Position numbers and translations under genes: made by a program. The notes under the pieces were generated by a model. It was given only the letters and a program-made list of their open reading frames with translations. It searched no databases and had not been told where the DNA came from. This document shows positions 1 to 8,152 of a stretch of DNA of 64,000 bases, piece by piece. Origin of the DNA: Gammaproteobacteria bacterium UBA2679 (GTDB lineage: Bacteria; Pseudomonadota; Gammaproteobacteria; Pseudomonadales; Oleiphilaceae); NCBI GenBank assembly GCA_002354735.1, contig DEMD01000011.1, forward strand, positions 248,001-312,000, written 5' to 3'. Each line of letters begins with the position of its first letter. Position 1 is the stretch's first letter.

Positions 1-1456
1 CATCACGATTTCCGATGGTATCTCGATGGGCACTGAAGGCATGAAATATAGCCTGGTATCGCGCGAAGTTATTGCCGACTCGATCGAAACCGTCATTGCC
101 TGCCAGGGCTACGACGGCCTCGTGACCATTGGTGGCTGCGACAAGAACATGCCGGGCTGCCTCATGGCCATGGCACGGCTCAACCGACCCTCCGTTTTCG
201 TCTACGGCGGCACTATCATGCCTGGCGTCCACAACGGCAAGAACATCGATGTCGTGTCAGTGTTCGAAGCGGTCGGCGCGTTCAGCTCAAACCGCATCGA
301 TGCGCAAGAACTACATGAGATCGAGTCCAAAGCGATTCCGGGGCCTGGCTCGTGTGGCGGCATGTACACCGCGAACTCCATGGCCTCAGCCATCGAAGCC
401 ATGGGTATGAGTCTGCCGAACAGCTCTGCCCAGGCGGCTATCTCTTCCGAGAAGACCGATGACTGTCGCAAGGCTGGCGAAGCGGTTGTGCAGTTGATCA
501 AGAAGCAGATCACGCCAAAAGACATCATGACCAAGAAAGCCTTCGAAAACGCAATCACGGTGACGATAGCGCTCGGTGGCTCCACCAACGTCGTCTTGCA
601 CCTCCTCGCCATGGCACACTCGATCGGCGTCAAACTGACTCTGAAGGATTTCAGCAGAATCGGCAAGAAGGTGCCTGTAGTGGCTGACCTCAGGCCAAGC
701 GGCGCCTACATGATGTCGGACCTCATCGAGATTGGCGGCATCCAGCCACTGATGAAGCGTTTACTCAAGGCGGGCCTGCTGCACGGTGACTGTCTTACGG
801 TAACCGGCAAGACACTTGCGGAGAACCTCAAGAACGTCAAGGACTACCCGAAGGGTCAGAAGATCGTATACAGCCTGGAAAAACCGATCAAGAAAGATAG
901 CCACCTCGTCATGCTCGATGGCTCACTTGCCCCTGAAGGTGCGGTTGCGAAGATTTCCGGCAAGGAAGGCCTGCGCTTCTCGGGCAAGGCAAGGGTGTTC
1001 GATTCTGGCGAGAAGGCGCTGAAAGGCATCCTCGACGGCAAGGTGAAGAAGGGCGAGGTCATCGTCATACGCTATGAAGGTCCTAAAGGCGGTCCTGGTA
1101 TGCAGGAGATGCTGAGTCATACTGGTGCCATCATGGGGCAGGGGCTTGGAAACGACGTGGCCCTGATTACCGATGGCCGCTTCTCAGGAGGCACCCATGG
1201 TTTCGTGGTTGGCCATATCTCGCCAGAAGCTTATGTTGGCGGACCCATTGCCCTTGTACAGAACGGCGACATCATCACAATCGATGCCGAAGCGCACTCG
1301 CTCGATGTGGACGTGAGTGAGGCTGAGATGCAATCCCGCAAACTGGCGTGGCGGAAGCCGAAGCCGAAGTATACGCGTGGTGTGCTGGCTAAATTTGCCA
1401 ATACGGTATCGTCGGCTTCAGAAGGCGCCATTACCGACAAGGATCTGGATCTCTGA
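1..1456 (+). CDS. ilvD: Dihydroxy-acid dehydratase, 5' end cut by window
   Basis: IlvD dehydrates 2,3-dihydroxy-isovalerate and 2,3-dihydroxy-3-methylvalerate to the 2-keto acids in valine, leucine and isoleucine synthesis; it is a cytosolic Fe-S enzyme. The reading frame is open to the left edge, where bases 2-25 encode ITISDGIS directly before [10 protein letters not shown], a typical internal IlvD block, so the true start lies before the window. Cluster-binding cysteines are visible in CDKNMPGC and in [14 protein letters not shown], and the C-terminal [24 protein letters not shown] block is intact. Roughly 80-90 N-terminal residues are missing compared with the usual ~560 aa form. The next gene starts 5 bases after the stop. 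Identity is very secure. Confidence 0.96.
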   Translation, partial: ITISDGISMGTEGMKYSLVSREVIADSIETVIACQGYDGLVTIGGCDKNMPGCLMAMARLNRPSVFVYGGTIMPGVHNGKNIDVVSVFEAVGAFSSNRIDAQELHEIESKAIPGPGSCGGMYTANSMASAIEAMGMSLPNSSAQAAISSEKTDDCRKAGEAVVQLIKKQITPKDIMTKKAFENAITVTIALGGSTNVVLHLLAMAHSIGVKLTLKDFSRIGKKVPVVADLRPSGAYMMSDLIEIGGIQPLMKRLLKAGLLHGDCLTVTGKTLAENLKNVKDYPKGQKIVYSLEKPIKKDSHLVMLDGSLAPEGAVAKISGKEGLRFSGKARVFDSGEKALKGILDGKVKKGEVIVIRYEGPKGGPGMQEMLSHTGAIMGQGLGNDVALITDGRFSGGTHGFVVGHISPEAYVGGPIALVQNGDIITIDAEAHSLDVDVSEAEMQSRKLAWRKPKPKYTRGVLAKFANTVSSASEGAITDKDLDL

Positions 1457-1461
1457 AGCCC

Positions 1462-1857
1462 ATGCTGACACTTGTCATCGCAGCCTTGTTCGGCTGCACC
1501 GCCATTGCAATGGGAGCCTACGCCGAGCATGGTCTTCGTGTGAGAATAGATGAGGAGGCCTTTCGTTCGGTCATGACGGCTGTGCGCTACCATCAGGTTC
1601 ACGCCGTGACGTTACTGGCGCTTGCTCTAGCGATGCTCACGCCGCTGAACCCGACGCTTGTATTCAGGCTCGGTCTGTCCGCAGGGCTATTCGTATTGGG
1701 AACGTTGATGTTTTCAGGGAGTATCTACGCGGCCTTCATCATGGACTCGAAGCCCCTGTTGAAGATAACGCCGGCTGGCGGGATGTGTCTGATGGTGGCC
1801 TGGCTGAGCCTGATCTGGGCTGCCTTGGCCACAGGGCCTCAAACCATTTCTGAATAA
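1462..1857 (+). CDS. DUF423 family small membrane protein
   Basis: A 131-residue, four-helix inner-membrane protein of the DUF423 (YgdD-like) family, whose biochemical role is unknown. The family signature is seen in the N-terminal helix followed by GAYAEHGL (usually GAFGAHGL), then RYHQVHAVTLLALAL, a glycine-rich third helix and LKITPAGGMCLMVAWLSLIWAAL at the end. The start ATG is 5 bases after the ilvD stop with no separate promoter visible, so it is probably co-transcribed with ilvD. No function can be inferred beyond membrane location. Confidence 0.85.
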   Translation: MLTLVIAALFGCTAIAMGAYAEHGLRVRIDEEAFRSVMTAVRYHQVHAVTLLALALAMLTPLNPTLVFRLGLSAGLFVLGTLMFSGSIYAAFIMDSKPLLKITPAGGMCLMVAWLSLIWAALATGPQTISE

Positions 1858-1861
1858 GGCG

Positions 1862-1885
1862 GAAAAATGGGCGCCGCTCAGGCGC
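1862..1885 (-). terminator. Intrinsic terminator of the bacterioferritin/bfd cluster
   Basis: Read on the minus strand, GCGCC-TGAGC-GGCGC forms a 5-bp GC stem followed by CCATTTTT. The loop contains the TGA stop codon of bfd, so the hairpin overlaps the end of the gene. Placement directly after the last minus-strand gene supports a terminator; the stem is short. Confidence 0.55.
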
Positions 1886-2123
1886 TCATCTGCATGGTAT
1901 TTGCCTGAGCAGGCAGCTGTATCGGCTCTGAACTCATGAGGTCATAGGCGAGATCAAGATTCCTGATGGACTGCTGCATCACTTCCTGTGCCGCCTCAAC
2001 GCAACTTGCACAGGTCTTGCCCAGTTGAAAGGTTTCTACGATGTCCTTCATCCGTCTGCTGCCGTCCATGACAGCTGCTTCAATCATCCTGTCGGTCACA
2101 CCTGCGCAAAGGCAAACGTACAT
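1878..2123 (-). CDS. bfd: Bacterioferritin-associated ferredoxin
   Basis: Bfd is a small [2Fe-2S] ferredoxin that binds bacterioferritin and donates electrons through its heme to release stored iron when iron is scarce. The protein starts MYVCLCAGVTDRMIEAAV and carries the family cysteine pattern CxC at residues 4 and 6 and CxxC in KTCASCVEAA, about 30 residues later. I chose the ATG at 2121-2123 because AGGAG lies 7 bases upstream; an 8-residue upstream extension is possible but lacks a good ribosome site. At 81 residues it is slightly longer than typical Bfd owing to a tail. A Fur box lies just upstream, and two bacterioferritin genes precede it on the same strand. Confidence 0.92.
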   Translation of the reverse strand: MYVCLCAGVTDRMIEAAVMDGSRRMKDIVETFQLGKTCASCVEAAQEVMQQSIRNLDLAYDLMSSEPIQLPAQANTMQMSA

Positions 2124-2157
2124 AACTGATCTCCTCAAGCCATGCACGTAATTTAGT

Positions 2158-2176
2158 GATAATGAGAATTGTTGTC
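2158..2176. promoter_or_regulatory. Fur box upstream of bfd
   Basis: GATAATGAGAATTGTTGTC matches the 19-bp Fur consensus (GATAATGATAATCATTATC) at 15 positions and keeps its dyad symmetry. It sits in the 66-bp gap between bfd and the upstream bacterioferritin gene, which would let Fur repress bfd separately from the storage protein genes. This fits the known pattern of iron-starvation induction of bfd. Confidence 0.8.
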
Positions 2177-2189
2177 AATTCCCTTATTG

Positions 2190-2669
2190 TTAAGCTTGCC
2201 CGCCCATTTGTGATTGCATGTAATTTTCCACGCCGAGCAGTTTGATGAGACCGAGCTGACGCTCGAGAAAGTAAGCGTGATCCATCTCTGTGTCGTCGAG
2301 CAGCACCCCCAGCATCCGTCGCGTCTCGAAGTCCTTCTCGCTTTCACACAGCGCCATCGTGTCTCGGAGCAGGTCGGCCACCCGGTATTCAACAGTGAGG
2401 TCGTTCTGCAGCATTTCCTCTACGGTACTACCCACCAGCAGCTTGTCACGCGTGACGAGGTCGGGCTGTCCTTCGAGGAACAGAATTCGCTGAATCAGCT
2501 GGGTAGCATGCAGCTTCTCATGAGCCGATTCGTGTGAACTGTTCGCATGGAGTTTGTGCAGCCCCATGTCCAGGTAAAGCTCGGCGTGAATGAAATACTG
2601 ATCGATGGCACTGAGTTCGTTGGCCAGTAGTCTGTTGAGTGCAGATATGATCTTTGCATTGCCTTTCAT
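2190..2669 (-). CDS. bfr: Bacterioferritin, ferroxidase-type subunit lacking the heme Met
   Basis: A 159-residue ferritin-like four-helix protein that oxidises Fe(II) and stores iron in a 24-mer shell. By alignment to E. coli Bfr numbering, the di-iron ligands E18, E51, H54 and E94 are present, as is the later ExxH pair (E128, H131; one residue shifted). The heme ligand Met52 is replaced by Lys (HEKLHA), so this subunit should not bind the inter-subunit heme. The sequence is close to the FtnA/BfrA type of pseudomonads (ending LGLIKLLGVENYMQSQ). It lies 18 bases downstream of a second bacterioferritin gene with the opposite pattern of residues, suggesting mixed shells. Confidence 0.93.
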   Translation of the reverse strand: MKGNAKIISALNRLLANELSAIDQYFIHAELYLDMGLHKLHANSSHESAHEKLHATQLIQRILFLEGQPDLVTRDKLLVGSTVEEMLQNDLTVEYRVADLLRDTMALCESEKDFETRRMLGVLLDDTEMDHAYFLERQLGLIKLLGVENYMQSQMGGQA

Positions 2670-2687
2670 GTTCGGGGGTTCCTCGAC

Positions 2688-3161
2688 TCAGTCCGACGAA
2701 ATCTGTGATTGGAGATAGCGTTGGACGCCAATGCTGCCGATCAGCGAAAGCTGAGTCTCGATCCATTCGATGTGCTCCTCCTCGTAGTGCAGAATACCCT
2801 CGAGCAGGTCACGGCTGACAAAGTCGCGCTGGACTTCGCAGAGGCTGATGCCATCCCGCAAAAGCGGCAGCTGGGCTACGGCGAAGCCCAGATCGGCACG
2901 CAGCATCTCCTCGGGATGTTCACCGATGCTGAGCTTGCCTAGCTTCTGAAGGTTCGGCAGACCCTGAAGAAAGAGGATGCGCTCGATCAGCCGATCAGCC
3001 TGTTTCATGTCCTCGATCGATTTGCTATAACTTTTGCCGTTCAGCGCCTCCAGGCCGAGGTGACGGAACATCCTGGCATGAAGGAAGTACTGATTTATGG
3101 AGGTAAGCTCATAGGTCAGTATGCCATTGAGGCTCTGGATCAGTTTTGGATCGCCTTGCAT
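2688..3161 (-). CDS. bfr: Bacterioferritin, heme-type subunit with degraded ferroxidase site
   Basis: A 157-residue bacterioferritin subunit. The heme axial ligand Met52 is present (IEDMKQAD), but the ferroxidase ligands are altered: position 51 is Asp rather than Glu, 54 is Gln rather than His, and 94 is Ala rather than Glu, while E18, E127 and H130 remain. It probably supplies heme for electron transfer from Bfd and relies on the neighbouring subunit for iron oxidation. The start is the ATG at 3159-3161 (MQGDPKLIQ), preceded by AGGAG; the longer open frame upstream has no Bfr homology. First gene of the minus-strand iron cluster. Confidence 0.92.
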   Translation of the reverse strand: MQGDPKLIQSLNGILTYELTSINQYFLHARMFRHLGLEALNGKSYSKSIEDMKQADRLIERILFLQGLPNLQKLGKLSIGEHPEEMLRADLGFAVAQLPLLRDGISLCEVQRDFVSRDLLEGILHYEEEHIEWIETQLSLIGSIGVQRYLQSQISSD

Positions 3162-3442
3162 CGTTCGTATTTTCTCCTGTCGGGTGCTTTTCCGCCAGTT
3201 GGCGGTCTTCTTCCGCCCACGGCTTGTCTGCGTGCCCACAGTGTAAGCGCGGACGGTGCCCTGTGACCATAGCCCGCTCGGCATTGCCGGGCCAAGCCTC
3301 GAAGCATGATGTGCTGGCATGGTTGTCGCATATATACTGTGAGTCGCTGCGATCTGCGGGAGTGGGGGCAACGTAAGACAGTCAGCTGAGCCGAAAGCAG
3401 GTTTAGACGGAATAAGATCAAGCCATCCTACAAGGACTCGAG

Positions 3443-5146
3443 ATGCACCAGGGTTTGTTGAAAAAAGTGGTACTGCCCCTCATGAGTTCGGCCGCCTTCG
3501 GGCTGGTCGTGTATACCTCCATACATCACTTGCCGGGCGTGCGTGCAGCTGATCAGGCGGCCGTGCCCGGCGAGCAGACTTCCAGGCCGTCTGAGGCGGC
3601 AGCGCCGCGCCTGCCCGCTGCGTCAGATACCAGTGGCCGTACAGAAGGACGAGCTGCCTACGCCACCGACCCGCTATTTGCCAAGGTCATCGAAAAGGCA
3701 GAGAAAGCTGCTGATTCGGCCTACAAGGCCCCTGCTGAAATTCCAGCTTTCATGCAGGATCTCGCTTATCAGGATTATCAGAACATCCGCTTCAATCCTG
3801 ACAAGAGCTTGTGGAAAGACCGCAATCTGCCGTTCCAGATGATGTTCATTCCGCCAGGGCTGTTCTACCAGCACAGTGTCAAGATCAACATTGTTGAAAA
3901 CGGGCAGCAGAAGCCGCTGTCTTTCCAGCGAGAATGGTTCAGTTTCAGTGATCCAGAGCTCGAGAAAAAAGTGCCGCACGACCTCGGCTATGCCGGTTTC
4001 AAGCTGACGCATCCCATCAACAGGTCCGATATTCAGGATCAGTTCATGGTCTTTGCGGGGGCGAGCTACTTCAGAGCGGTTGCTGCCGGTAATGCCTGGG
4101 GAATCTCCGCCAGAGGCATTGCAGTGAATACCGGACTGCCGAGAGGCGAGGAATTCCCGTCGTTCACCGAGTACTGGATGGAGCCACCAGCGGCGGACGC
4201 CAAATCCATGACCGTATACGCTTTGCTGGACGGTCCAAGCATCTCTGGCGCCTACAAGTTCGTGATCACACCCGGTGAGCGCACGGTGATCAAGGTGCAG
4301 AATGTGCTGTTTCCTCGCAAGGACATCGAATTACTGGGCGTCGCGCCGCTCACGAGCATGTACTTCTACGGTGAAAACATGACCCGACCGACTGGTGAGT
4401 GGCGTCCTGAGGTCCATGATTCGGACGGGCTGCTTATTCAGGACAGATTGAGCGGCGAATGGCTCTGGCGTCCGCTGCTGAATCCGCAGACACTCGAGAT
4501 GGACTACTTCAAAACCGACAACATTGGTGCTTTCGGCCTGATTCAGCGCGCCGATGACTTCGATGAGTTTCGCGATATGGAAGCTCATTACGAGAAGCGT
4601 CCGAGCATGATGGTTCGGCCAGTCGAAGGTTGGGGCAAAGGCTCGATCGTGCTGACTCAACTCCCGACCGACAATGAGACCAATGACAACATCGTCGCCT
4701 TCTGGAAGCCCGGTCAGCCCGTCAAGGCTGGCTCCGAGTTCAGCTTTGCATACGACGTTATCGTTGGATCCAACGATATTGAAGATATTGATACCGGAAA
4801 GGCCCGCCATACCTTTGTCGGTGACGGCAACCGGATCGGTGGTGGTGATACCAAGGGTGCCTATCGTTTCATCGTGGATTTTGAAGGCGGGGCGCTCTCC
4901 GAACTGGGGTCTGATGCGAAGGTCCTCAGTCAGGTTTCTGCGTTCAATGGTGCGGAGCTCATCGAGCATTATGTTCAGTACAACCCCACCACCAAGCAGT
5001 GGCGCCTGTCGATCCTTGCCAAACCCGCGGCCAATCAGTCGCTCAATCTGAGGGCCTATCTGAAGCGTGAGGATGATAACGCGGCATTGACCGAAACATG
5101 GACCTATCGGCTGCCGTGGAATAACACCATTCTCGACAACAAATGA
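3443..5146 (+). CDS. opgG: Periplasmic glucan biosynthesis protein G
   Basis: OpgG acts in the periplasm on osmoregulated periplasmic glucans, needed for their branching and maturation after OpgH makes the beta-1,2-glucan backbone. The 567-residue protein has an N-terminal signal sequence (Lys-rich start, hydrophobic stretch, cleavage near VRAADQ), a low-complexity linker to about residue 70, then the OpgG domain from FAKVIEKAEKAA onward with family blocks such as DYQNIRFNP, LPFQMMFIPPGLFY, GASYFRAV and PLTSMYFYGENM. The stop codon overlaps the ATG of the next small gene (ATGA), and opgH follows, so the three form an operon. Confidence 0.93.
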   Translation: MHQGLLKKVVLPLMSSAAFGLVVYTSIHHLPGVRAADQAAVPGEQTSRPSEAAAPRLPAASDTSGRTEGRAAYATDPLFAKVIEKAEKAADSAYKAPAEIPAFMQDLAYQDYQNIRFNPDKSLWKDRNLPFQMMFIPPGLFYQHSVKINIVENGQQKPLSFQREWFSFSDPELEKKVPHDLGYAGFKLTHPINRSDIQDQFMVFAGASYFRAVAAGNAWGISARGIAVNTGLPRGEEFPSFTEYWMEPPAADAKSMTVYALLDGPSISGAYKFVITPGERTVIKVQNVLFPRKDIELLGVAPLTSMYFYGENMTRPTGEWRPEVHDSDGLLIQDRLSGEWLWRPLLNPQTLEMDYFKTDNIGAFGLIQRADDFDEFRDMEAHYEKRPSMMVRPVEGWGKGSIVLTQLPTDNETNDNIVAFWKPGQPVKAGSEFSFAYDVIVGSNDIEDIDTGKARHTFVGDGNRIGGGDTKGAYRFIVDFEGGALSELGSDAKVLSQVSAFNGAELIEHYVQYNPTTKQWRLSILAKPAANQSLNLRAYLKREDDNAALTETWTYRLPWNNTILDNK

Positions 5147-5466
5147 ACTCTGCAGCGCTCAACCTTGGTCAGAACGGCGCTGAGCAGTCGAGCGATGAGC
5201 GTCGGGGTCACCACCCTGTATCGCTCGAAATCAGCGAGTATGCGCTCAGCGTTGCTATTTCCTATCTCAAGTCACGGCGAGTGGACTTCAATCTGGAGCT
5301 GCGGCAGGCGGTGCTCTCGATTGTTTCGGACTGTTTGAAAGCTGAATCCAGTAGCGAAATGATGAGCACATTGATCGACGAGCTTGACCGGCGCTTCAGC
5401 CATCAACTGCCACCGGCAGCCGAGGCGATGCCGCCGCTCAACAGGGGTAGTATCGGCTATGACTGA
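5143..5466 (+). CDS. Small unknown protein between opgG and opgH
   Basis: A 107-residue soluble, acidic protein that I do not recognise. Its ATG overlaps the opgG stop (ATGA) and its last 8 bases overlap the opgH start, so it is translationally coupled on both sides; that makes it a real gene despite its size. No signal peptide or membrane segment is visible, so it should be cytosolic, unlike OpgG. The centre (residues ~28-75) is predicted by eye as helical: SEYALSVAISYLKSRR, then FNLELRQAVLSIVSDCLK and SSEMMSTLIDELDRRF. It could modulate OpgH or link glucan synthesis to another process, which is inference only. Confidence 0.75.
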   Translation: MNSAALNLGQNGAEQSSDERRGHHPVSLEISEYALSVAISYLKSRRVDFNLELRQAVLSIVSDCLKAESSSEMMSTLIDELDRRFSHQLPPAAEAMPPLNRGSIGYD

Positions 5467-7579
5467 GGCCAGTATGGTCTACAAGCCATCGAACGAGCGC
5501 CCCTGGAAACGTGTCGTCGGCCTGCGGCGGCTGATTTTGACAACACTGGTGCTGCTACAGACAGTGTTTGCGGCGACTATGCTCAAGGATCTCCTGCCTT
5601 ACCGGGGGGAGGATGGGCTCGAGATCGCCATCATCGTGGTATTTGCCATCCTGTTCTGCTGGATATCGATAGGCTTCTGGCTGGGCATCTTTGGTTTTAT
5701 GCTGCGGCTGCGCGGTGGTGACCCGCACTCACTGATGGGCGCTTCAAGCGAGGCGCAGCGTCAGCAAGTGCCATTTGCCAGAACGGCTGTGCTCATGCCG
5801 ATCTATAACGAACCGGTCGACCGCTCGCTGGGTGGCCTGGCCTCTGTGTACAAGTCGATCGAAGCGACCGGCGCACTGGCACATTTCGACTTCTACATCC
5901 TGTCGGACAGCCGCGATCCCGAGGTCTGGCTGGCCGAGCAGGCTGCGTGGTACGACCTGACACAATCCCTGAACGCCGGCGGAAAACTCTTCTACAGACG
6001 CCGACCGCTCAACCAGAACTACAAGAGCGGTAATGTCGCGGATTTCTTCCGCCGCTGGGGCAAGAACTATCGCTATGCGGTCGTGCTGGACGCTGATTCG
6101 CTGATGGCGGGCGACACACTCACGACCATGGTTCAGCTGATGCAGCTGAACCCGAAGGTGGGGATTCTTCAGACTGCACCGTCGCTGATCAATGCACAAA
6201 GTGTCTTCGCCAAGGCGCAGCAGTTCGCCAATCGGCTGTACGGACCGATCTTCACGAGTGGGTTGGCGGGCTTGCAGCTGGGCGAGGCCGTGTTCTGGGG
6301 ACACAACGCCATTATCCGCGTCGATGCGTTCATGAAACACTGCGGGCTCAAGAAGCTGCGTGGCTTTGGCTTGTTCAAAGGCCCGATTACCAGTCACGAC
6401 TTTGTCGAAGCGGCCTATATGGGGCGTGCCGGCTATGAAGTGTGGCTGGAACCGGAGCTGACGCACTCCTACGAGGAGTCGCCGCCTTCGCTGGTCGACG
6501 AGCTGACCAGGGACAAGCGCTGGGCAAAAGGCAACCTGCAACATATCTGGATCATGCTCGGTGCGCGTCGCCTCAAACTGGCCCACAGACTGGCTTTTCT
6601 CAATGGGATTATGTCGTATGTGACATCGCCGATCTGGTTCATCTTCCTTGTGCTGACGACCGTCGCAGCTGCAAGGCTTTACCTCCTGCCGATCGACTAT
6701 TTTCCCGAGGCCTATAGTCCTTATCCCCTCTGGCCGCGCTGGGAGCCTGACCAGGCGATGTGGCTGCTGGCGCTGATAGCCTGCCTGCTGTTTGCACCGA
6801 AATTGCTCGCACTGCTCGATGCGGTGGTGCAGGGCGAGATCAGGCGCTTCGGTGGGCTGCGGTCGGCCTTCAAGAGCCTGCTCGGAGAGATCATGCTCAG
6901 TATGCTGCTGGCCCCTGTGCGAATGCTCAGCCATACCCGCTCGGTACTCGAAGGCTTGTTCAATCTCAAGCTTTCCTGGGCGGGACAGAACCGCTCTGAT
7001 GAACTGCGCTGGCGCGATGCCATCGTGAATCAGGCGCCCGGTTCGATACTGGCCATTGCCTGGGCCGGGTTCGCCTACTGGCTGGACACCGCATTCTTCT
7101 GGTGGTCACTGCCGGTCGCCGTGCCACTGATACTTGCAGCACCTACTTCGGTACTGAGCAGCCGAGTGCGGCTAGGACGTTTCGTGCACAGACATGGTTT
7201 CTTCCACACGCCGGAAGAGGCGGACCGGGACGAGCTCAGACGCATCCTGCCGAAAGTCACGCCTTCGAAACTTCGCCCTGTGCGCGGCGGACGCTTCGTG
7301 CAGGCGATCATAGATCCGGAGATCAACCACGTGCATCGCCTGCTCGGCCATCATCATCGTGGTGGTATCAAGGCTACCGTGCTCGCGACCCTGCGTCGGC
7401 GCTGTCTGCTGCATGGCGCAGAAGCCATGACCCGCAGCGAGGTGACCTCCCTGTTACAGGACCGGGAGTCCATGCTTTGGCTACATGAGCAGGTGTGGCG
7501 GTCTTCCCCCGACAGCGCCTGGTCGCCTTACCTGGTGCACCGAAGCGACGCGCGCGGTACCCTTGGCGCCTCAAATTAA
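5459..7579 (+). CDS. opgH: Glucans biosynthesis glucosyltransferase H
   Basis: OpgH is the inner-membrane family-2 glycosyltransferase that polymerises UDP-glucose into the osmoregulated periplasmic glucan backbone and moves it across the membrane. The 706-residue product has two N-terminal membrane segments (residues ~25-75), the GT2 core with PIYNEP, DADSLMAGD (DxD), a TSHD block and the RDKRWAKGNLQH motif (the QxxRW-like region), and a C-terminal bundle of further membrane helices. The start ATG at 5459 overlaps the previous stop by 8 bases; an open frame continues upstream but reads through the small gene. It is shorter than E. coli OpgH (847 aa), lacking much of the long cytosolic N terminus. 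Confidence 0.93.
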   Translation: MTEASMVYKPSNERPWKRVVGLRRLILTTLVLLQTVFAATMLKDLLPYRGEDGLEIAIIVVFAILFCWISIGFWLGIFGFMLRLRGGDPHSLMGASSEAQRQQVPFARTAVLMPIYNEPVDRSLGGLASVYKSIEATGALAHFDFYILSDSRDPEVWLAEQAAWYDLTQSLNAGGKLFYRRRPLNQNYKSGNVADFFRRWGKNYRYAVVLDADSLMAGDTLTTMVQLMQLNPKVGILQTAPSLINAQSVFAKAQQFANRLYGPIFTSGLAGLQLGEAVFWGHNAIIRVDAFMKHCGLKKLRGFGLFKGPITSHDFVEAAYMGRAGYEVWLEPELTHSYEESPPSLVDELTRDKRWAKGNLQHIWIMLGARRLKLAHRLAFLNGIMSYVTSPIWFIFLVLTTVAAARLYLLPIDYFPEAYSPYPLWPRWEPDQAMWLLALIACLLFAPKLLALLDAVVQGEIRRFGGLRSAFKSLLGEIMLSMLLAPVRMLSHTRSVLEGLFNLKLSWAGQNRSDELRWRDAIVNQAPGSILAIAWAGFAYWLDTAFFWWSLPVAVPLILAAPTSVLSSRVRLGRFVHRHGFFHTPEEADRDELRRILPKVTPSKLRPVRGGRFVQAIIDPEINHVHRLLGHHHRGGIKATVLATLRRRCLLHGAEAMTRSEVTSLLQDRESMLWLHEQVWRSSPDSAWSPYLVHRSDARGTLGASN

Positions 7580-7587
7580 GCCAGATC

Positions 7588-7617
7588 GTCATATGACCAG
7601 ATAGTCATATGACCAGA
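7588..7617. repeat. Tandem 14-bp repeat built on a 10-bp palindrome
   Basis: GTCATATGACCAGA occurs twice, at 7588-7601 and 7604-7617, with a 16-bp period. Each copy contains the perfect palindrome GTCATATGAC. The pair lies between the opgH stop and the ribosome site of the ArsC/YffB-like gene. It may be a repressor or activator operator, but no promoter could be fixed. Confidence 0.6.
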
Positions 7618-7634
7618 AACTAGAGGAGGCGCCA

Positions 7635-8042
7635 ATGACTGCACCTGAACAAGCCCCGGTTGTCATGGGGATACCGAACTGCGATAGCGTGAAGAAGGCC
7701 CGTCGCTGGCTCGAAGAGCGATCAACTGCCTATGAGTTCCGTGATGTTCGCAAGCAGCCGCTGTCCACCGAGGAAGTGGCGTCGCTCCTCGCCCAGACAG
7801 GTGCTGCCGCCTTCGTCAACAGGCGAAGTAGCAGCTGGCGTACGCTCGACCAGCGTGCGCGTGATGTCGTCGAAACAGCCATAGAGCGGCAAGATGATCC
7901 TGCCGCGCAGGCCAGCCTGGTTGCATTGATGACCGACAACCAGACCATGATCAAGCGGCCGGTGCTGGTTCTGCGCAATAGAGCAAGTACCGGATTTTCA
8001 GCCGAGGGCTGGGAGAAGACCTTCGCCGAACGATCTGATTGA
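7635..8042 (+). CDS. ArsC/Spx/YffB-family thioredoxin-fold protein
   Basis: A 135-residue thioredoxin-fold protein of the ArsC family, closest by motif to YffB: MGIPNCDSVKKARRWLEE contains the single active-site Cys (NCDSVKKA; arsenate reductases have NP.C.sR), followed by YEFRDVRKQPLS, NRRSSSWRTL and the cis-Pro segment IKRPVLVL. The YffB group is usually annotated as putative glutathione-dependent reductase; its physiological substrate is unclear, and true arsenate reduction is doubtful here because the ars-type Arg triad is incomplete. The start has a strong AGAGGAGG site 7 bases upstream. It stands alone between opgH and mqo. Confidence 0.85.
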   Translation: MTAPEQAPVVMGIPNCDSVKKARRWLEERSTAYEFRDVRKQPLSTEEVASLLAQTGAAAFVNRRSSSWRTLDQRARDVVETAIERQDDPAAQASLVALMTDNQTMIKRPVLVLRNRASTGFSAEGWEKTFAERSD

Positions 8043-8071
8043 AAGTTCACATCATCTCCGCGTTTTTTGTG

Positions 8072-8080
8072 TGCTAGGAT
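8072..8080 (+). promoter_or_regulatory. Possible extended -10 promoter of mqo
   Basis: TGCTAGGAT resembles an extended -10 element (TGnTATAAT) about 70 bases before the mqo start. No clear -35 element is present at the usual distance, so the call is tentative. Confidence 0.3.
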
Positions 8081-8152
8081 ACGCGCCATCAAAAGTGGGC
8101 CTGGTCAACCAGACCGGAGCCACAAGACTGTTTTATCGGAGGCAGTGACTGA

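Noticed and set aside
5744..6934. 396-codon minus-strand open frame inside opgH
   Set aside because: Entirely antisense to a well-conserved gene; composition rich in Arg/Gln/His as expected from a complementary strand, with no known motif.
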